Below, in pieces: positions 10,986 to 21,232 of a stretch of 64,000 nt of DNA. Numbering within the stretch: the first letter of the stretch is position 1; each line of letters starts with the position of its first letter. The notes beneath the pieces were generated by a model. The model was not told the origin of the DNA and did not search any database. It was given only the letters and a program-made list of their open reading frames with translations. The position numbers and the translations under genes are program-made. Source of the stretch: Macrothele yani (taxonomy: Eukaryota > Arthropoda > Arachnida > Araneae > Macrothelidae); contig CM077005.1 in the NCBI GenBank assembly GCA_039090855.1, positions 14,423,921 through 14,487,920 of the forward strand. The letters run 5' to 3'.

Positions 10986-11205
10986 GCCGCCCCGGTGGTG
11001 CAATGATCTAAGTGATGGCTTCTCGTCATTCGTCCGAAAGGGGTCCGGGTTCGAATCCTGGTGAGGCATGGATGTTCTGTTTGCCTTCTGGCACTGCCTC
11101 TTTCCCTTCCCTGGAACCAGTGGCCATAAATTAGGGATAGCAGCTGCTTATAGCCCATTGAGTTGCTCATGGTGGTCGTTAAACCTCCAATCAAAAAAAA
11201 AAAAA
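10986..11205 (+). mobile_element. tRNA-derived SINE, copy 5
   Basis: A moderately diverged member. The head carries substitutions in box A (GTGCAATGATCTAAGTG), box B reads GGTTCGAATCC, and the body is shared. Flanks TCAAATGGAAGT (10974-10985) and TCAAATTGAAAT (11206-11217) match at 10 of 12 positions and are probably an aged target-site duplication. Confidence 0.88.
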
Positions 11206-11277
11206 TCAAATTGAAATCAGAAGATTCAGTTTTCAAGTTTTCTGAAAAATTGACTGCGTGAGGCATTGTGAAAATAC

Positions 11278-12600
11278 AGGGTGTATCACTTGGTTAGTCC
11301 CACCAAAAAATCATTCATATTTTGCAATACACTCTGCTTAGAAACATGACATGTGGCTTACAACGTATCTTAGTTCGTAGGAATGTAGCACCATTCACAA
11401 TAAATGTCGGAAATGTTCTCAACCAACATCCAAACAAATTCGTATACGATGCTGCATATTATTAAAGGTCCTCCACAGCATGCCGTCATAAATAGTCTGG
11501 ATTGCTGCACTGATGTTCCTTTCCAATTCTTCTAATGTGCAAGGTGTATTGTTGTAAGCACGACACTTCAAATATCCCCATAAGAAAAAAAATCAGGAGT
11601 CAAATTGGGTGAACAAAGTGGCCACAGTCGTTTGGAGGTCACTTGGTCACTGAAGAAAAAGGAAATTTCACTCGTGCTCACATGGGATGTGTGGCATGTT
11701 GCTCCATCATGTTGAAAGTACCCCTTGTCAAATTGATGTCAGTTAATTGGTCCACAAATTGTCTGAAAATGTTCTCATATGACACCAAGTTTACTACACT
11801 CCTGAAGAGAATGGGTTATCCTGGTTCGGTACACAGCTCACCAAACACGGACTTTTGCAGGATGTAATGGGGTTTTGTTTACTTCCTGCGAGTTATCTGT
11901 AGCCCAGATGTGGGAGTTTTGGAAATTGGCATACCCATCCGAATGAAACCATGCCACATCAGTGAACCATGCGAAATCCAAAATGTTCAGAATTGCAAGT
12001 AAAAATGTTAGGAACCAGTGATAATAAGACACGCTTTTCAAGATCCAGTTCCTACAACTCTTACACAGCTATCACACAGTATGGATGAAGCAACATTTTT
12101 TTGTGTGGGTCTTTGGCTGGTGGAAACAAAATATCCAGTTTCTTGTGACCAACATCGTAGTGACTTCTTTGGTGATGCCAGCAGTCTGTGCTTCACCTCT
12201 TAGATTTTTCATTCCCCTAAAGGAGGACGACTGGCACTATTGGTTCAAAACCCTGCCCATGGTTTCAAATTTCTTCGCCAACTGGTGATGTAAAGTTTGT
12301 CTAGTGCTTTTCTTCCCCGAACTTCACACTTTTTCCTGTGTCCATTCTTTCAGTATTGTTGCCATTACTACACTGACTTTTTGCATGTCTTCTTTATCTG
12401 TAAATACAGTCTGTAATTGCTTTCTGGTGGAAAGATCATACTAATAGCTGAGTCACCATTGTATAGTGAGGTTTGATGGAATAAAATAGTGAACCTTGGC
12501 TTTTGACTTCCCATCGTGCGTGTGTCTCTCTCTCTTTTTGATTCCTGGTGTTGGGTACCACAATATTTCATCTTCTTCATTTGGGTTATTTTGTTTCTCT
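11278..12600 (-). mobile_element. decayed mariner/Tc1-type element of the 'WFTD...FFLWGYLK' class
   Basis: The minus strand encodes, in broken frames, DFAWFTDVAWFHSDGY and IWATDNSQEVNKTPLH at 11838-12041. Near 11550-11640 it encodes PPRSPDLTPDFFLWGYLK, then the C-terminal region with a stop. This combination is familiar from arthropod transposases of the Tc1/mariner superfamily. The left end probably begins ACAGGGTGTATCACTTGG at 11278. The right end is not clear, so the limit is approximate. Many frameshifts mark an old copy. Confidence 0.7.
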
Positions 12601-13283
12601 GTTTTTGAGTTAATTGATTGGCTTCTTTCTTCTTGATCTATGTTTTTTGTTCAGAACACATGATTGAAGCTGTCATAAAAAAATCTTAAGTAGGAATTTT
12701 CTGCAGTACCATGTGATGTCATATGCATGTGAGCTGTTGTCAAAACAGATTGTAACATCTTCTCATTGAAAGTAGAAAGGAACATATTTTCAGGCAATGC
12801 ATACTTACACAATTGCCTAAATGTCTTTGTATGATTTTTTGGTGCATCAATCATTGATCTTAAATTTATGGGATTTTAATGGGAAAAAAAGACAAGATGA
12901 TCACTGTTCACAGTTATATTGAGTGCATTTGTTTTAGTGTATAATATCCTGTTTTAGTCTTCATTGCTTATGTTGGTGTGTTTAATGACAGAAACAGTGT
13001 TTTTACTCCTATCGTAAATAATTTATTAATTACACAAATATATATATATATCTGGTAAGAATATGAGCATAACTCACCTTGATCTATTCATTTTCCAATG
13101 TTTCAGCACGTTACTTCCTCGACTGTCCGTTCATTTTTACGTCATCAACACGTTTACTTAAAATTTAAAATCCTATTAAGAATGTTTTTAACATTCTTAT
13201 AGGTAATTCTGATTTATATAAATGTCATTATATATACTCAGCAATAAGCGTACACAACATATTTTAATTAATTAAACTTTTTG

Positions 13284-13315
<32 letters not shown>

Positions 13316-13526
13316 ATTTCTATGTTTTGTAAATACATTAATTATCAGGGTTACTATCGGTCCAGTGTTTGTTTCCAAATAATTATCTATAGTCTGTTGA
13401 GTAGCTAGTTGAAGGTCATAGTTGAAAAAGAAAATATGTTGCATATGTATTTGTTTCACACAGATTGCTTCACTGCATTATTTATACCCCATAAATACAA
13501 GAATATTTCAAACATTTTGAATTTAG
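12601..13526. other. sequence upstream of the first recognised host exon
   Basis: No gene is recognised. It contains an (AT) run near 13029-13050 and a (GT)n microsatellite at 13283-13314. It ends in TTTTGAATTTAG, a plausible splice acceptor for the next exon. Whether this is intron or promoter of the MAP7-like gene cannot be decided from sequence alone. An incoming phase-1 codon favours intron. Confidence 0.45.
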
Positions 13527-13775
13527 GTGTTCAGAAGGATATTCAGAACTCTCCAAGTAGACCTCGTAGTTCTGCTTCTGAACATTCTGCTGGCTCCAAT
13601 AGGCCTGCAACTACTCCACCTGTGAACATGCGTGCTCGAACCACTACACGCAAGCCTCGCCCTGTTAGCATTGCTGGAACTATGCCAGATCGCAAAGTTG
13701 TCACAGAATCCAAGAAAGATTTCACTGTGCATCGAACCCCAGAAAAGAAGAGTGAAGCATCTGCTACTAAAAGAG
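13527..13775 (+). CDS. MAP7: MAP7/ensconsin-like gene, exon 1 of those seen (linker)
   Basis: The exon encodes a basic Ser/Pro/Thr/Lys-rich segment with RPRSSASEHSAGSNRP, TTRKPRPVSIAGTMPD and SKKDFTVHRTPEKK. It lies between a TTTAG acceptor and an AGAG|GTATAC donor. It looks like the unstructured, positively charged linker before the MAP7 domain in this family, and its position upstream of the MAP7-domain exons supports this. The acceptor at 13526 leaves a phase-1 start; an alternative AG at 13533-13534 would start at 13535. The donor gives a phase-1 end. MAP7 proteins bind microtubules and recruit kinesin-1. On its own the exon is not diagnostic; the assignment rests on exons 3-5 being in series. 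Confidence 0.7.
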
Positions 13776-14435
13776 GTATACTTTTCTTTTCTTAAAAATA
13801 TCAGTTTGTATTCTGTGTTTATTGAAAAAATTAGTTGCTTAGAAATGATGCTTGTGTTTGTGTAAGATCTTTCACATTGGGGTAGCACATTCTGGCACCT
13901 TTTCAGCTCTGTTAATAAATATCAAAACATTTTGGCATAACATTTTCTCAGTGACCATGCTTTTGCATAACATTTTCGTAGCGACCATGTGTTACTGAAT
14001 GTGTTTGGTTATGAAATAATATTGGCTAGGTTTGGATGAATCTGCGATTCAGTAATTTGTGACTAACACACCATTAAGTTTTACTGTTATTTTCAATCAA
14101 TAAAAAAATTCACTCGGAAATAATGCATTATAAATTATTTATCTCTGGGTTATTTTATGTACAACAAAGGACACGAAATGCTTGTACATAAAATAAAATA
14201 ACCAGAGGTAAAGAATAATTTATAATGTGCTATTTTTGAGTATACTATTCGTCTAAAGAATAATTTATAGGTTATTATTTCTGAGTAAATTATTTATTGA
14301 TTGTCTATTCTGGGTAAGCCAACTTTTCAATTTCGGTTACTGTATACTGTTATTTTCATACTTAAAATCTATCGCATAATTGCTTTTGTAGATAGATTTT
14401 TTTGGCCGTTTTCTCCAAGTTTTACCAAGTGAATT
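13776..14435 (+). other. intron sequence
   Basis: Intron between exons 1 and 2, up to the PLE-B insertion. It has pairs of related segments containing GGACACGAAATGC or TAATTTATA, e.g. ATAATTTATA near 14217 and 14260, but no gene. The left copy of the PLE-B target duplication (ACCAAGTGAATT) is at 14424-14435. Confidence 0.5.
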
Positions 14436-14721
14436 AACAAATAAAGGTAACTTGATCACGCTAGTTACGTTAACTGAAAACTTTTACAAAAAGTTAGTAA
14501 GTTGGAAGCTTTCGACCTTATCTTAGGTCTTCATCACGCCAATGGAGGACTAAGATTGTTGCCAGATTCTACATTTGAATTTTTCCTATTTTTGTTGCCA
14601 AAACTTAGAATTGATCTCCTGATCAACGGAATGTAGAGAGGAGATTCGGAGTTGCAAGTCATTGAGTTGAAAATAATTTCTACGCTTTCACGGTAACGTA
14701 GGGCAAAACGATTGTCAAAAG
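14436..14721 (-). repeat. PLE-B 3' terminal repeat
   Basis: About 286 bp, from the end of the coding region to AACAAATAAAGGTAAC. It is repeated almost exactly at 17026-17312 (direct) and in reverse at about 18589-18868. It includes the last ~60 codons of the endonuclease frame. A hairpin-prone segment AGTTAACGTAACTAGCG lies near its end. Confidence 0.85.
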
Positions 14722-15652
14722 AAGCAATTCGTTTTGCTTCGTTCCAGTGGGGAACTGCAGATGTGTCTTCTATTGTCAAAATAGACAAGGCAGTATTAGG
14801 ATTGGCTTTCAAAACATTTTTTCTATGTTCTAAAATTTTATGGTTAATGCTCCTGTATGTGCTTCCAATGTATAAGTTATCCCCAGTAGAAGAAGAGATA
14901 GGAATGCAGTAAACTCCTGGTAGGTTCAGGCTTTCAACTTTGTTCCTATCCCTTTGTAGAAGTTTCAAGATGTTTGGGGTAGGTTTAATGGCAAGATGGT
15001 AACCAAAACTTCTAAAAAGAATCTGTAACTTATAAGCATAGGAAGGATGGTAAGGAACAGAACCACAGAATTTCAGGTCTTCTTTCTTGTGAGGAAGGAG
15101 GCATTCGATTTTCGAATGGTTTTCATATTTCTTTATGAGGGAGTTGACTGTAACAGCAGGGAAACCATGGGAGAGGGCTATTGTAGAAATTTTGGAGAGT
15201 TCTTCTTGAAGAGAAAGTTGGTTGTTGCAAATGATATGAGCCCTGTGGATGTAGGACTTCAATGCTGCAAGCTTGTAGAGATGCAGGGTGCAAGATTTGT
15301 AGGGAATGATGTTGTTAGTGGCCGCAGAAGGTTTTCGATAGACGGAACGAGTAATGGAGAGATCAGTGTTTCTGCAGATAGATACATCCAGGAAATCAAT
15401 TTTGTGATTTACTTCCTTAGATATAGTGAGCTTATTGGAAGGAAATTTTTCCGTAATGGAGTTGATCAGTATCTGTAGTTCAGACTCTGAATGTGGCCAG
15501 CTAATGAAAATGTCTTCTACATATCTTAACCATAGGGAAGGTTGAAAAGGGTGTAGAGGAATGATGGAAACTTCAATATGTTGCATGTAGATTTCAGCAA
15601 GCAGAGGGGAAAGAGGTGAGCCCATGGGGAGACCAGATTGTTGCCTATACAC
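14534..15652 (-). pseudogene. PLE-B RT core (C-terminal half) and GIY-YIG endonuclease
   Basis: This is a 372-codon frame. RT motifs are QQSGLPMGSPLSPLLAEIYM (residues 4-23) and RYVEDIF, where the usual PLE motif is Y-V-D-D. FLDVSICR and VYRKPSAAT follow. The GIY-YIG domain reads GVYCIPI, then NLYIGSTYRSI and LEHRKN (about residues 243-285). The C-terminus ends SGNNLSPPLA. PLE proteins reverse-transcribe element RNA at a break made by the endonuclease. The Glu in YVED replaces a metal-binding Asp. The frame also joins the upstream RT frame only through a -1-type shift near 15720. Both changes are shared by the inverted copy. Confidence 0.88.
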
Positions 15653-16467
15653 AATTTTGTTGAAAACAAAACAACTGTGTTGATGAATAGTGTGGGAACA
15701 ATCATAAAGATCTTTGGTAAGAGGACCGGGGGTTCAAAATGAAGAATCAATTTCTTCATGAGGAGCATGTAGGAATCAAAATATGGTACAGAGGGAAACA
15801 AAGATTCTACATCAAGAGTATACAGATTATCACAAGGAGAAAAGGAATTAGGAAGGTTGTGGATGAAGTTTGAAGTAGAGACAACTGTATGATGGTTGGC
15901 TGCCAGGGATTTGCATTTGAGGACCAATCTCTTTTCAAGGTTTACTGCTGGAGAAAAAGAATATTCCACTAAAGGTCTGATGGGGTTACCAGCTTTATGC
16001 AGTTTCACTTGCAGGAAGAGCCTGGGAGTTCTAAAGTAAGGAGGGGGTGATATATCACCAAGGAAGGATTGAAGAGTTTCTTTCTTAGCTAATCTGTCAA
16101 CTGAGTTTTTGAGTGAGTTGGTGGTGTCTGACTGCAAAGGGATGCAGTTAGCAGATGTAAGAAAAGAAAGCACTTTTTGGTTTAGAGTTTCTTTACCAAT
16201 GATGACCGGGCAACCAACTTTATCTGCTTTGCATGCGGCTAGGTCATTTTCCTGAATAAATGACCTGAATTCTTTTAAACAAGAAGAAGAGTACTTGATT
16301 GGCACAGAATTTTGCTTGGATAAGATAACAGCAGCGTTGGCACAAAGGATAGGCTGCTGTACAGTCTCAGTTCTGTGGATGGCTGATTCTATAACAGAAA
16401 CAGTTTGTGGAAGATTGATAGGAAGAGCAGGTGAAATTTTTGGGCCTAATGATAAGAATTTATCCAA
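15526..16467 (-). pseudogene. PLE-B RT N-terminal half
   Basis: This is a 313-codon frame. It contains LDKFLSLGPKISPALP (the conserved start region of PLE polymerases), TPRLFLQVKLHKAGNPIRPL and TLDVESLFPSVP, which carries the first catalytic Asp of the RT. After HFEPPVLLPKI the true reading passes to another frame (KDLYDCSHTIHQHSCFVFNKI), so the last ~90 codons of this frame are off-frame. A second shift at a T-run near 16485 separates it from the N-terminal frame. Confidence 0.85.
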
Positions 16468-16468
16468 G

Positions 16469-17029
16469 CTAGGAGGAATAGTGACAGAAAAAAAGATTTA
16501 CGTACTTTGGCTTGTCAGTAGAGGCTGATGACGGAGATGTTGCTTGACTTTTTTGCTTGGAGAGTAGAAAATTGAATTTCTTTGTATGGCGAGCATATTC
16601 ATTTACTTCAATTGTTGTGAGGGTTTGGTTGATGCGAACCATGAAAATATCAAGCAAAGCAGGATGAGTGGTAGCAGCCAGGATGAGTGGTAGCAGCCAG
16701 TGATTGCTAATGTAGCAGGAAAGTTCAGTTTTAGCAATGGAGGAACGCAGGTCACGGATAGCGGCAGATAGGAGGTTATTGCTGGTCTGCTGTAGTAACG
16801 CACGGCACCGTCCTTTGAAGATGGGTTTGCAGATCTGAAAAGCTTGGGGAAGAATGCCAGAAGTCTTGCAGGAAACAAGAAAACGAAGACTGCAAAGAGA
16901 ATTAGTGACTTGAGTCCGAAGTTTCCGGAAGGAAATCCAATCTTTCGTCCAGTCCAAAATAAAATGCCCGGAAGTTGCGTAGCTTTGAAACATGACGCTG
17001 ATGGGCAAAACACGTAACAATATTAACAA
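16469..17029 (-). pseudogene. PLE-B N-terminal extension
   Basis: A 186-codon frame begins at the terminal-repeat junction. It has no motif I recognise beyond being upstream of and co-linear with the polymerase. It contains a 17-18 bp local duplication (near 16660-16700, CAGGATGAGTGGTAGCAGC twice) that is absent from its expected structure and may be a replication slip. PLE polymerases normally have a poorly conserved N-terminal region of this size. Confidence 0.6.
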
Positions 17030-17312
17030 ATAAAGGTAACTTGATCACGCTAGTTACGTTAACTGAAAACTTTTTACAAAAAGTTCGTAAGTTGGAAGCT
17101 TTCGACCTTATCTTAGGTCTTCATCACGCCAATGGAGGACTAAGATTGTTGCCAGATTCTACATTTGAATTTTTCCTATTTTTGTTGCCAAAACTTAGAA
17201 TTGATCTCCAGATCAACGGAATGTAGAGAGGAGATTCGGAGTTGCAAGTCATTGAGTTGAAAATAATTTCTATGCTTTCACGGTAACGGAGGGCAAAACG
17301 ATTGTCAAAAGA
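17026..17312 (-). repeat. PLE-B upstream terminal repeat (pseudo-LTR)
   Basis: An almost exact direct copy of 14436-14721, joined at its right side to the inverted partial copy within about 2 bp of GTCAAAAGAG. It differs from the downstream copy by scattered substitutions (for example AGTTAG/AGTTCG and one extra T). Confidence 0.85.
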
Positions 17313-18753
17313 GTTTAGTGGAATATTCTTTTTCTCCAGCAGTAAACCTTGAAAAGAGATTGGTCCTCAAATGCAAATCCCTGGCAGCCAACCATCCTCA
17401 TACAGTTGTCTCTACTTCAAACTTCATCCACAACCTTCCTAATTCCTTTTCTCCTTGTGATAATCTGTATACTCTTGATGTAGAATCTTTGTTTCCCTCT
17501 GTACCATATTTTGATTCCTACATGCTCCTCATGAAGAAATTGATTCTTCATTTTGAACCCCCGGTCCTCTTATCAAAGATCTTTATGATTGTTTCCGCAC
17601 TATTCATCAACACAGTTGTTTTGTTTTCAACAAAATTGTGTATAGGCAACAATCTGGTCTCCCCATGGGCTCACCTCTTTCCCCTCTGCTTGCTGAAATC
17701 TACATGCAACATATTGAAGTTTCCATCATTCCTCTACACCCTTTTCAACCTTCCCTATGGTTAAGATATGTAGAAGACATTTTCATTAGCTGGCCACATT
17801 CCGAGTCTGAACTACAGATACTGATCAACTCCATTAAGGAAAAATTTCCTTCCGTTAAGCTCACTATATCTAAGGAAGTAAATCACAAAATTGATTTCCT
17901 GGATGTATCTATCTGCAGAAACACTGATCTCTCCATTATTCGTTCCATCTATCGAAAACCTTCTGCGGCCACTAACATCATTCCCTACAAATCTTGCACC
18001 CTGCATCTCTACAAGCTTGCAGCATTGAAGTCCTACATCCACAGGGCTCATATCATTTGCAACAACCAACTCTCTCTTCAAGAAGAACTCTCCAAAATTT
18101 CTACAATAGCCCTCTCCCATGGTTTCCCTGCTGTTACAGTCAACTCCCTCATAAAGAAATATGAAAACCATTCGAAAATCGAATGCCTCCTTCCTCACAA
18201 GAAAGTAGACCTGAAATTCTGTGGTTCTGTTCCTTACCATCCTTCCTATGCTTATAAGTTACAGATTCTTTGTAGAAGTTTTGGTTACCATCTTGCCATT
18301 AAACCTACCCCAAACATCTTGAAACTTCTACAAAGGGATAGGAACAAAGTTGAAAGCCTGAACCTACCAGGAGTTTACTGCATTCCTATCTCTTCTTCTA
18401 CTGGGGATAACTTATACATTGGAAGCACATACAGGAGCATTAACCATAGAATTTTAGAACATAGAAAAGATGTTTCGAAAGCCAATCCTAATACTGCCTT
18501 GTCTATTTTGACAATGGAAGACACATCTGCAGTTCCCCACTGGAACGAAGCAAAACGAATTGCTTCTTTTGACAATCGTTTTGCCCTCCGTTACCGTGAA
18601 AGCATAGAAATTATTTTCAACTCAATGACTTGCAACTCCGAATCTCCTCTCTACATTCCGTTGATCTGGAGATCAATTCTCAGTTTTGGCAACAAAAATA
18701 GGAAAAATTCAAATGTAGAATCTGGCAACAATCTTAGTCCTCCATTGGCGTGA
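17313..18753 (+). pseudogene. PLE-B inverted copy: RT and GIY-YIG
   Basis: The copy starts inside the RT (VEYSFSPAVNLEKRL) and continues to the C-terminus. Frames 17318-17764 and 17638-18753 overlap at the same -1-type shift seen in the other copy. RT motif A is TLDVESLFPSVP, the YxDD position is again YVED (17767-17778), and the endonuclease reads GVYCIPI...NLYIGSTYRSI. It begins 5'-truncated, without the N-terminal half. Past the stop it runs through the terminal repeat and about 35 bp into the sequence that follows that repeat at the head of a unit, ending in GCCCATCATCGTC. Confidence 0.88.
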
Positions 18754-18894
18754 TGAAGACCTAAGATAAGGTCGAAAGCTTCCAACTTACGAACTTTTTG
18801 TAAAAGTTTTCAGTTAACGTAACTAGCGTGATCAAGTTACCTTTATTTGTTAATATTGTTACGTGTTTTGCCCATCATCGTCACCAAGTGAATT

Positions 18895-19204
18895 CTTAAA
18901 CTTTTCCGTTTTCAATTAATATGACTAAAAAACTAGTGGTGCCACACTACTGAAATATCTAATGAAATTTTTAATTCTTCCCCAATTTATGTAATAAATT
19001 TTATCCATGAATAAAAATATAAATATATTAAAATACAGGTGTGTAGCATTAGTTGCACTAGTGCTACTTACTTGAATTTTTGGGACCTAAAGGAAGTTTT
19101 TTAAGTCTTGTAGGTAAGATTTGGTGAGTTGTGATGATGTTAATAATAACAATGATAATGAGATGATATTAGTAAAATAAAAATCACCCATCTGCTGAGT
19201 TGTT
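18895..19204 (+). other. intron sequence
   Basis: AT-rich sequence between PLE-B and a diverged SINE tail. Nothing is recognised. Confidence 0.45.
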
Positions 19205-19385
19205 ACCATGCCATCACCTTGTTCTGAGGGCTAGAAGTAATGGTTTAGATGTAGACGCTATCTGTCTTTTCAGTTGTATTTCTTTCCTGGCATGGAACCA
19301 GTAACACCAAATTAGGACTGGGTGACTTCTTCCAGCCTCCAATGCACTTAGGAATTGTTAAGCTACACCACTGTCAAAAAAGAAA
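19205..19385 (+). mobile_element. diverged SINE tail
   Basis: GGAACCAGTAACACCAAATT, AGGACTGGGTGACTTCTTCC and AATTGTTAAGCTACACC follow the order of the SINE body found at 991 (GGAACCAGTGACCCTAAATT, AGGGACGGGCGACTGC and GTCGTTAAACC). The tRNA-like head is not recognisable. This is probably an old relative of the same SINE family. Confidence 0.5.
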
Positions 19386-19442
19386 CAAATGAAATTCGTC
19401 TCAAATAAGTGTTCTTGCATAAATTAAAGATGTGTAGTACAA

Positions 19443-21025
19443 CCCAACAAAAACTTGCTGGGCCATCACTCAAGCCAGCCAGCACTATGTTGCCGCTGCC
19501 CAACCATCAATAAAATGTCCCGGCGTCACCACATGGCCAGCAGCTGGCCAACAGTTGGCACTCCCATCAGTTATCCATCACAGATAGTGGCTGCCAGAAG
19601 CGACCCTTAAACGGTCCTGCAAGCATGTGCCATAAATGATATGATGGCCCTAATGTGGTCTACCAGTGCCCCGGCAGTGACAGCCGGCAATCACGTGACA
19701 TAACTGATGGCTTACCGAATCTTGTCCGGCAATTTTCCAGCAGTACATAAAAGGAAAAAAAGAAAGATAATCACCATTTTCGAGTGGCACAACACCTCTT
19801 TTGTTCCCAACAAAACTCTGCATGATGGCACAGCGCTGGGGGAATTTCCTCAACAGGTCCAGAAAAACACCCGTTTGGACCTGTGTAGCGTCGAACCTGT
19901 GACATCCTGTTTTCGAAGTAGATGCTTTAGCTACTACACTGGTTTGCCACGTGCGAGTCTTTGCTTGACGGTGTGCCTCTTTTCTGCATGATGTGAAACA
20001 AAGGGGTTCTCTATAAATAATTATGAATTTCATAATTCATAAATTATTTTTTCAATGTAACGATTGTTTTCATTTAACTAAAGGGAACCACTCATTTTCA
20101 ATGAGTGTACCAACTTAAAGATGTTTTCCAAAGTTTTGTGCTGTCCTTGGGGTCTCGAAAGGTAATTGTTTAATTAATATATTTACCCGTTCATGTCACA
20201 TTCTGTTACATTTTAAACGTATCTCCCCCCCTCCCCAGGGTCAAAGCTACATTTGTTCTAAAGAGGAAAGATATTTTATTTTACTTCTCGTTATTTTTAG
20301 CAGCAAATTCCTCCAATCTTGTGTATTCAACCCATGGAGAGTACATCATATCCACATAGCATTTTTTTCTCTCCAAATAATTGATAAATTTTGTATGTGT
20401 ATAATTTTTTTCCCAACATAACGTTTGTTTTTCTTCTTTCCGAGAATTTTGTTTGAAACAGTTTAGAGTATGTTAACAAAAGATTATACAGAAATTATTT
20501 CTTGTTATTCATGGGAATGGAGTGAGTGTGTTTCATGGCTGCCTGTATTCTCAGTTCTTCGTGTATTAGTGCAGGAATTTTGCTACGAAACGAGTTTCTA
20601 TAAATACACGAGTAATTGACTAAGACTTATTGAAATATAATTTTTCTCTGGTGGTAATCTTAACTGATGTGGCATTTCATTAAGAAATTGATTTGTGTCT
20701 TACATATGGCTTTTTTCTTAACATTCACTAAAATAATGCCATGGCTTCGTCTTCAACTAATTGATACCACGAGAGACTGTGCAAGTGTTGCTTCTTCGCA
20801 TGCACAGTCCCGCTGCTTCCACCTTGTGTTGGGGTTGCTTCAGTTGCCAGCTATGGGCCACTAGTGGTGCTTGCTTGGAGGCCCGTAATTCGTAGCAATG
20901 CTGCAGGTCCAAGCAGCTGATCGCGCTACCACCATGCCGTGACCGACATATTTCAGCCAGCAGTGATCTATCACTGCCAGCTGGTGGCCAGCAGTTTTCC
21001 AACACTTGTGTTTTTGCTGGGAAGC
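19443..21025. mobile_element. possible TIR element (CCCARCAAAAAC ends)
   Basis: The left end reads CCCAACAAAAACTTGCTGGG. The right end, reversed, reads CCCAGCAAAAACACAAGTGTTGG. GGCCAGCAGCTGGCCAACAG-type motifs lie inside both ends. No transposase frame or target duplication is evident. It may be a non-autonomous DNA transposon about 1.6 kb long, or two unrelated ends. Confidence 0.3.
19775..19955 (-). mobile_element. second tRNA-like SINE family (single copy)
   Basis: On the minus strand GTGGCAAACCAGTGTAGTAG resembles box A and CAGGTTCGACGC, 50 bp downstream, resembles box B. The sequence between does not fit a functional tRNA. It is unrelated to the common SINE of this window. Duplications were not found, so the limits are approximate. 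Confidence 0.4.
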
Positions 21026-21232
21026 ATCTTATCAATTTTGCAGTTGAGGTTCTGCAAATTCTCAGAATTCTGTTTGTTTTTTTTGTCATTATTTGGGTCA
21101 TTCTCGGGATCAATGCAAAACTGAAAATAAATTTTGGGGGGATTTCTGGAAGCTAGATGGAGTGAATATTTGTCCCATATTTGTAATATTTTTTCTCGTA
21201 ATGTTCTCTTCATCTAATATCGTTGTTAAATA

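Larger units (their letters stand above)
14436..18882 (-). mobile_element. Penelope-like element B: long copy, extra terminal repeat and inverted copy
   Basis: The insertion has three parts: a minus-strand PLE with RT and GIY-YIG (14436-17025), a 287-bp piece of the same 3' terminal sequence in the same orientation (17026-17312), and a 5'-truncated copy in the opposite orientation (17313-18882). A perfect 12-bp direct repeat ACCAAGTGAATT flanks the whole (14424-14435 and 18883-18894), so it entered as one unit. The upstream repeat plus an inverted partial copy is the arrangement described for Penelope elements (pseudo-LTR structure). The two copies are very similar, so the insertion is fairly young. 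Confidence 0.92.

Noticed and set aside
15047..15478. 143-codon plus-strand frame opposite the PLE-B RT, and its twin at 17812-18240
   Set aside because: Exact antisense shadow of the RT/GIY-YIG coding region in both copies; the minus frame of PLE-B has the recognisable motifs.
14436..18882. LTR retrotransposon
   Set aside because: The terminal direct repeats suggest LTRs, but the RT motifs and GIY-YIG domain are PLE-type, and there is no gag, protease, integrase or primer-binding site.
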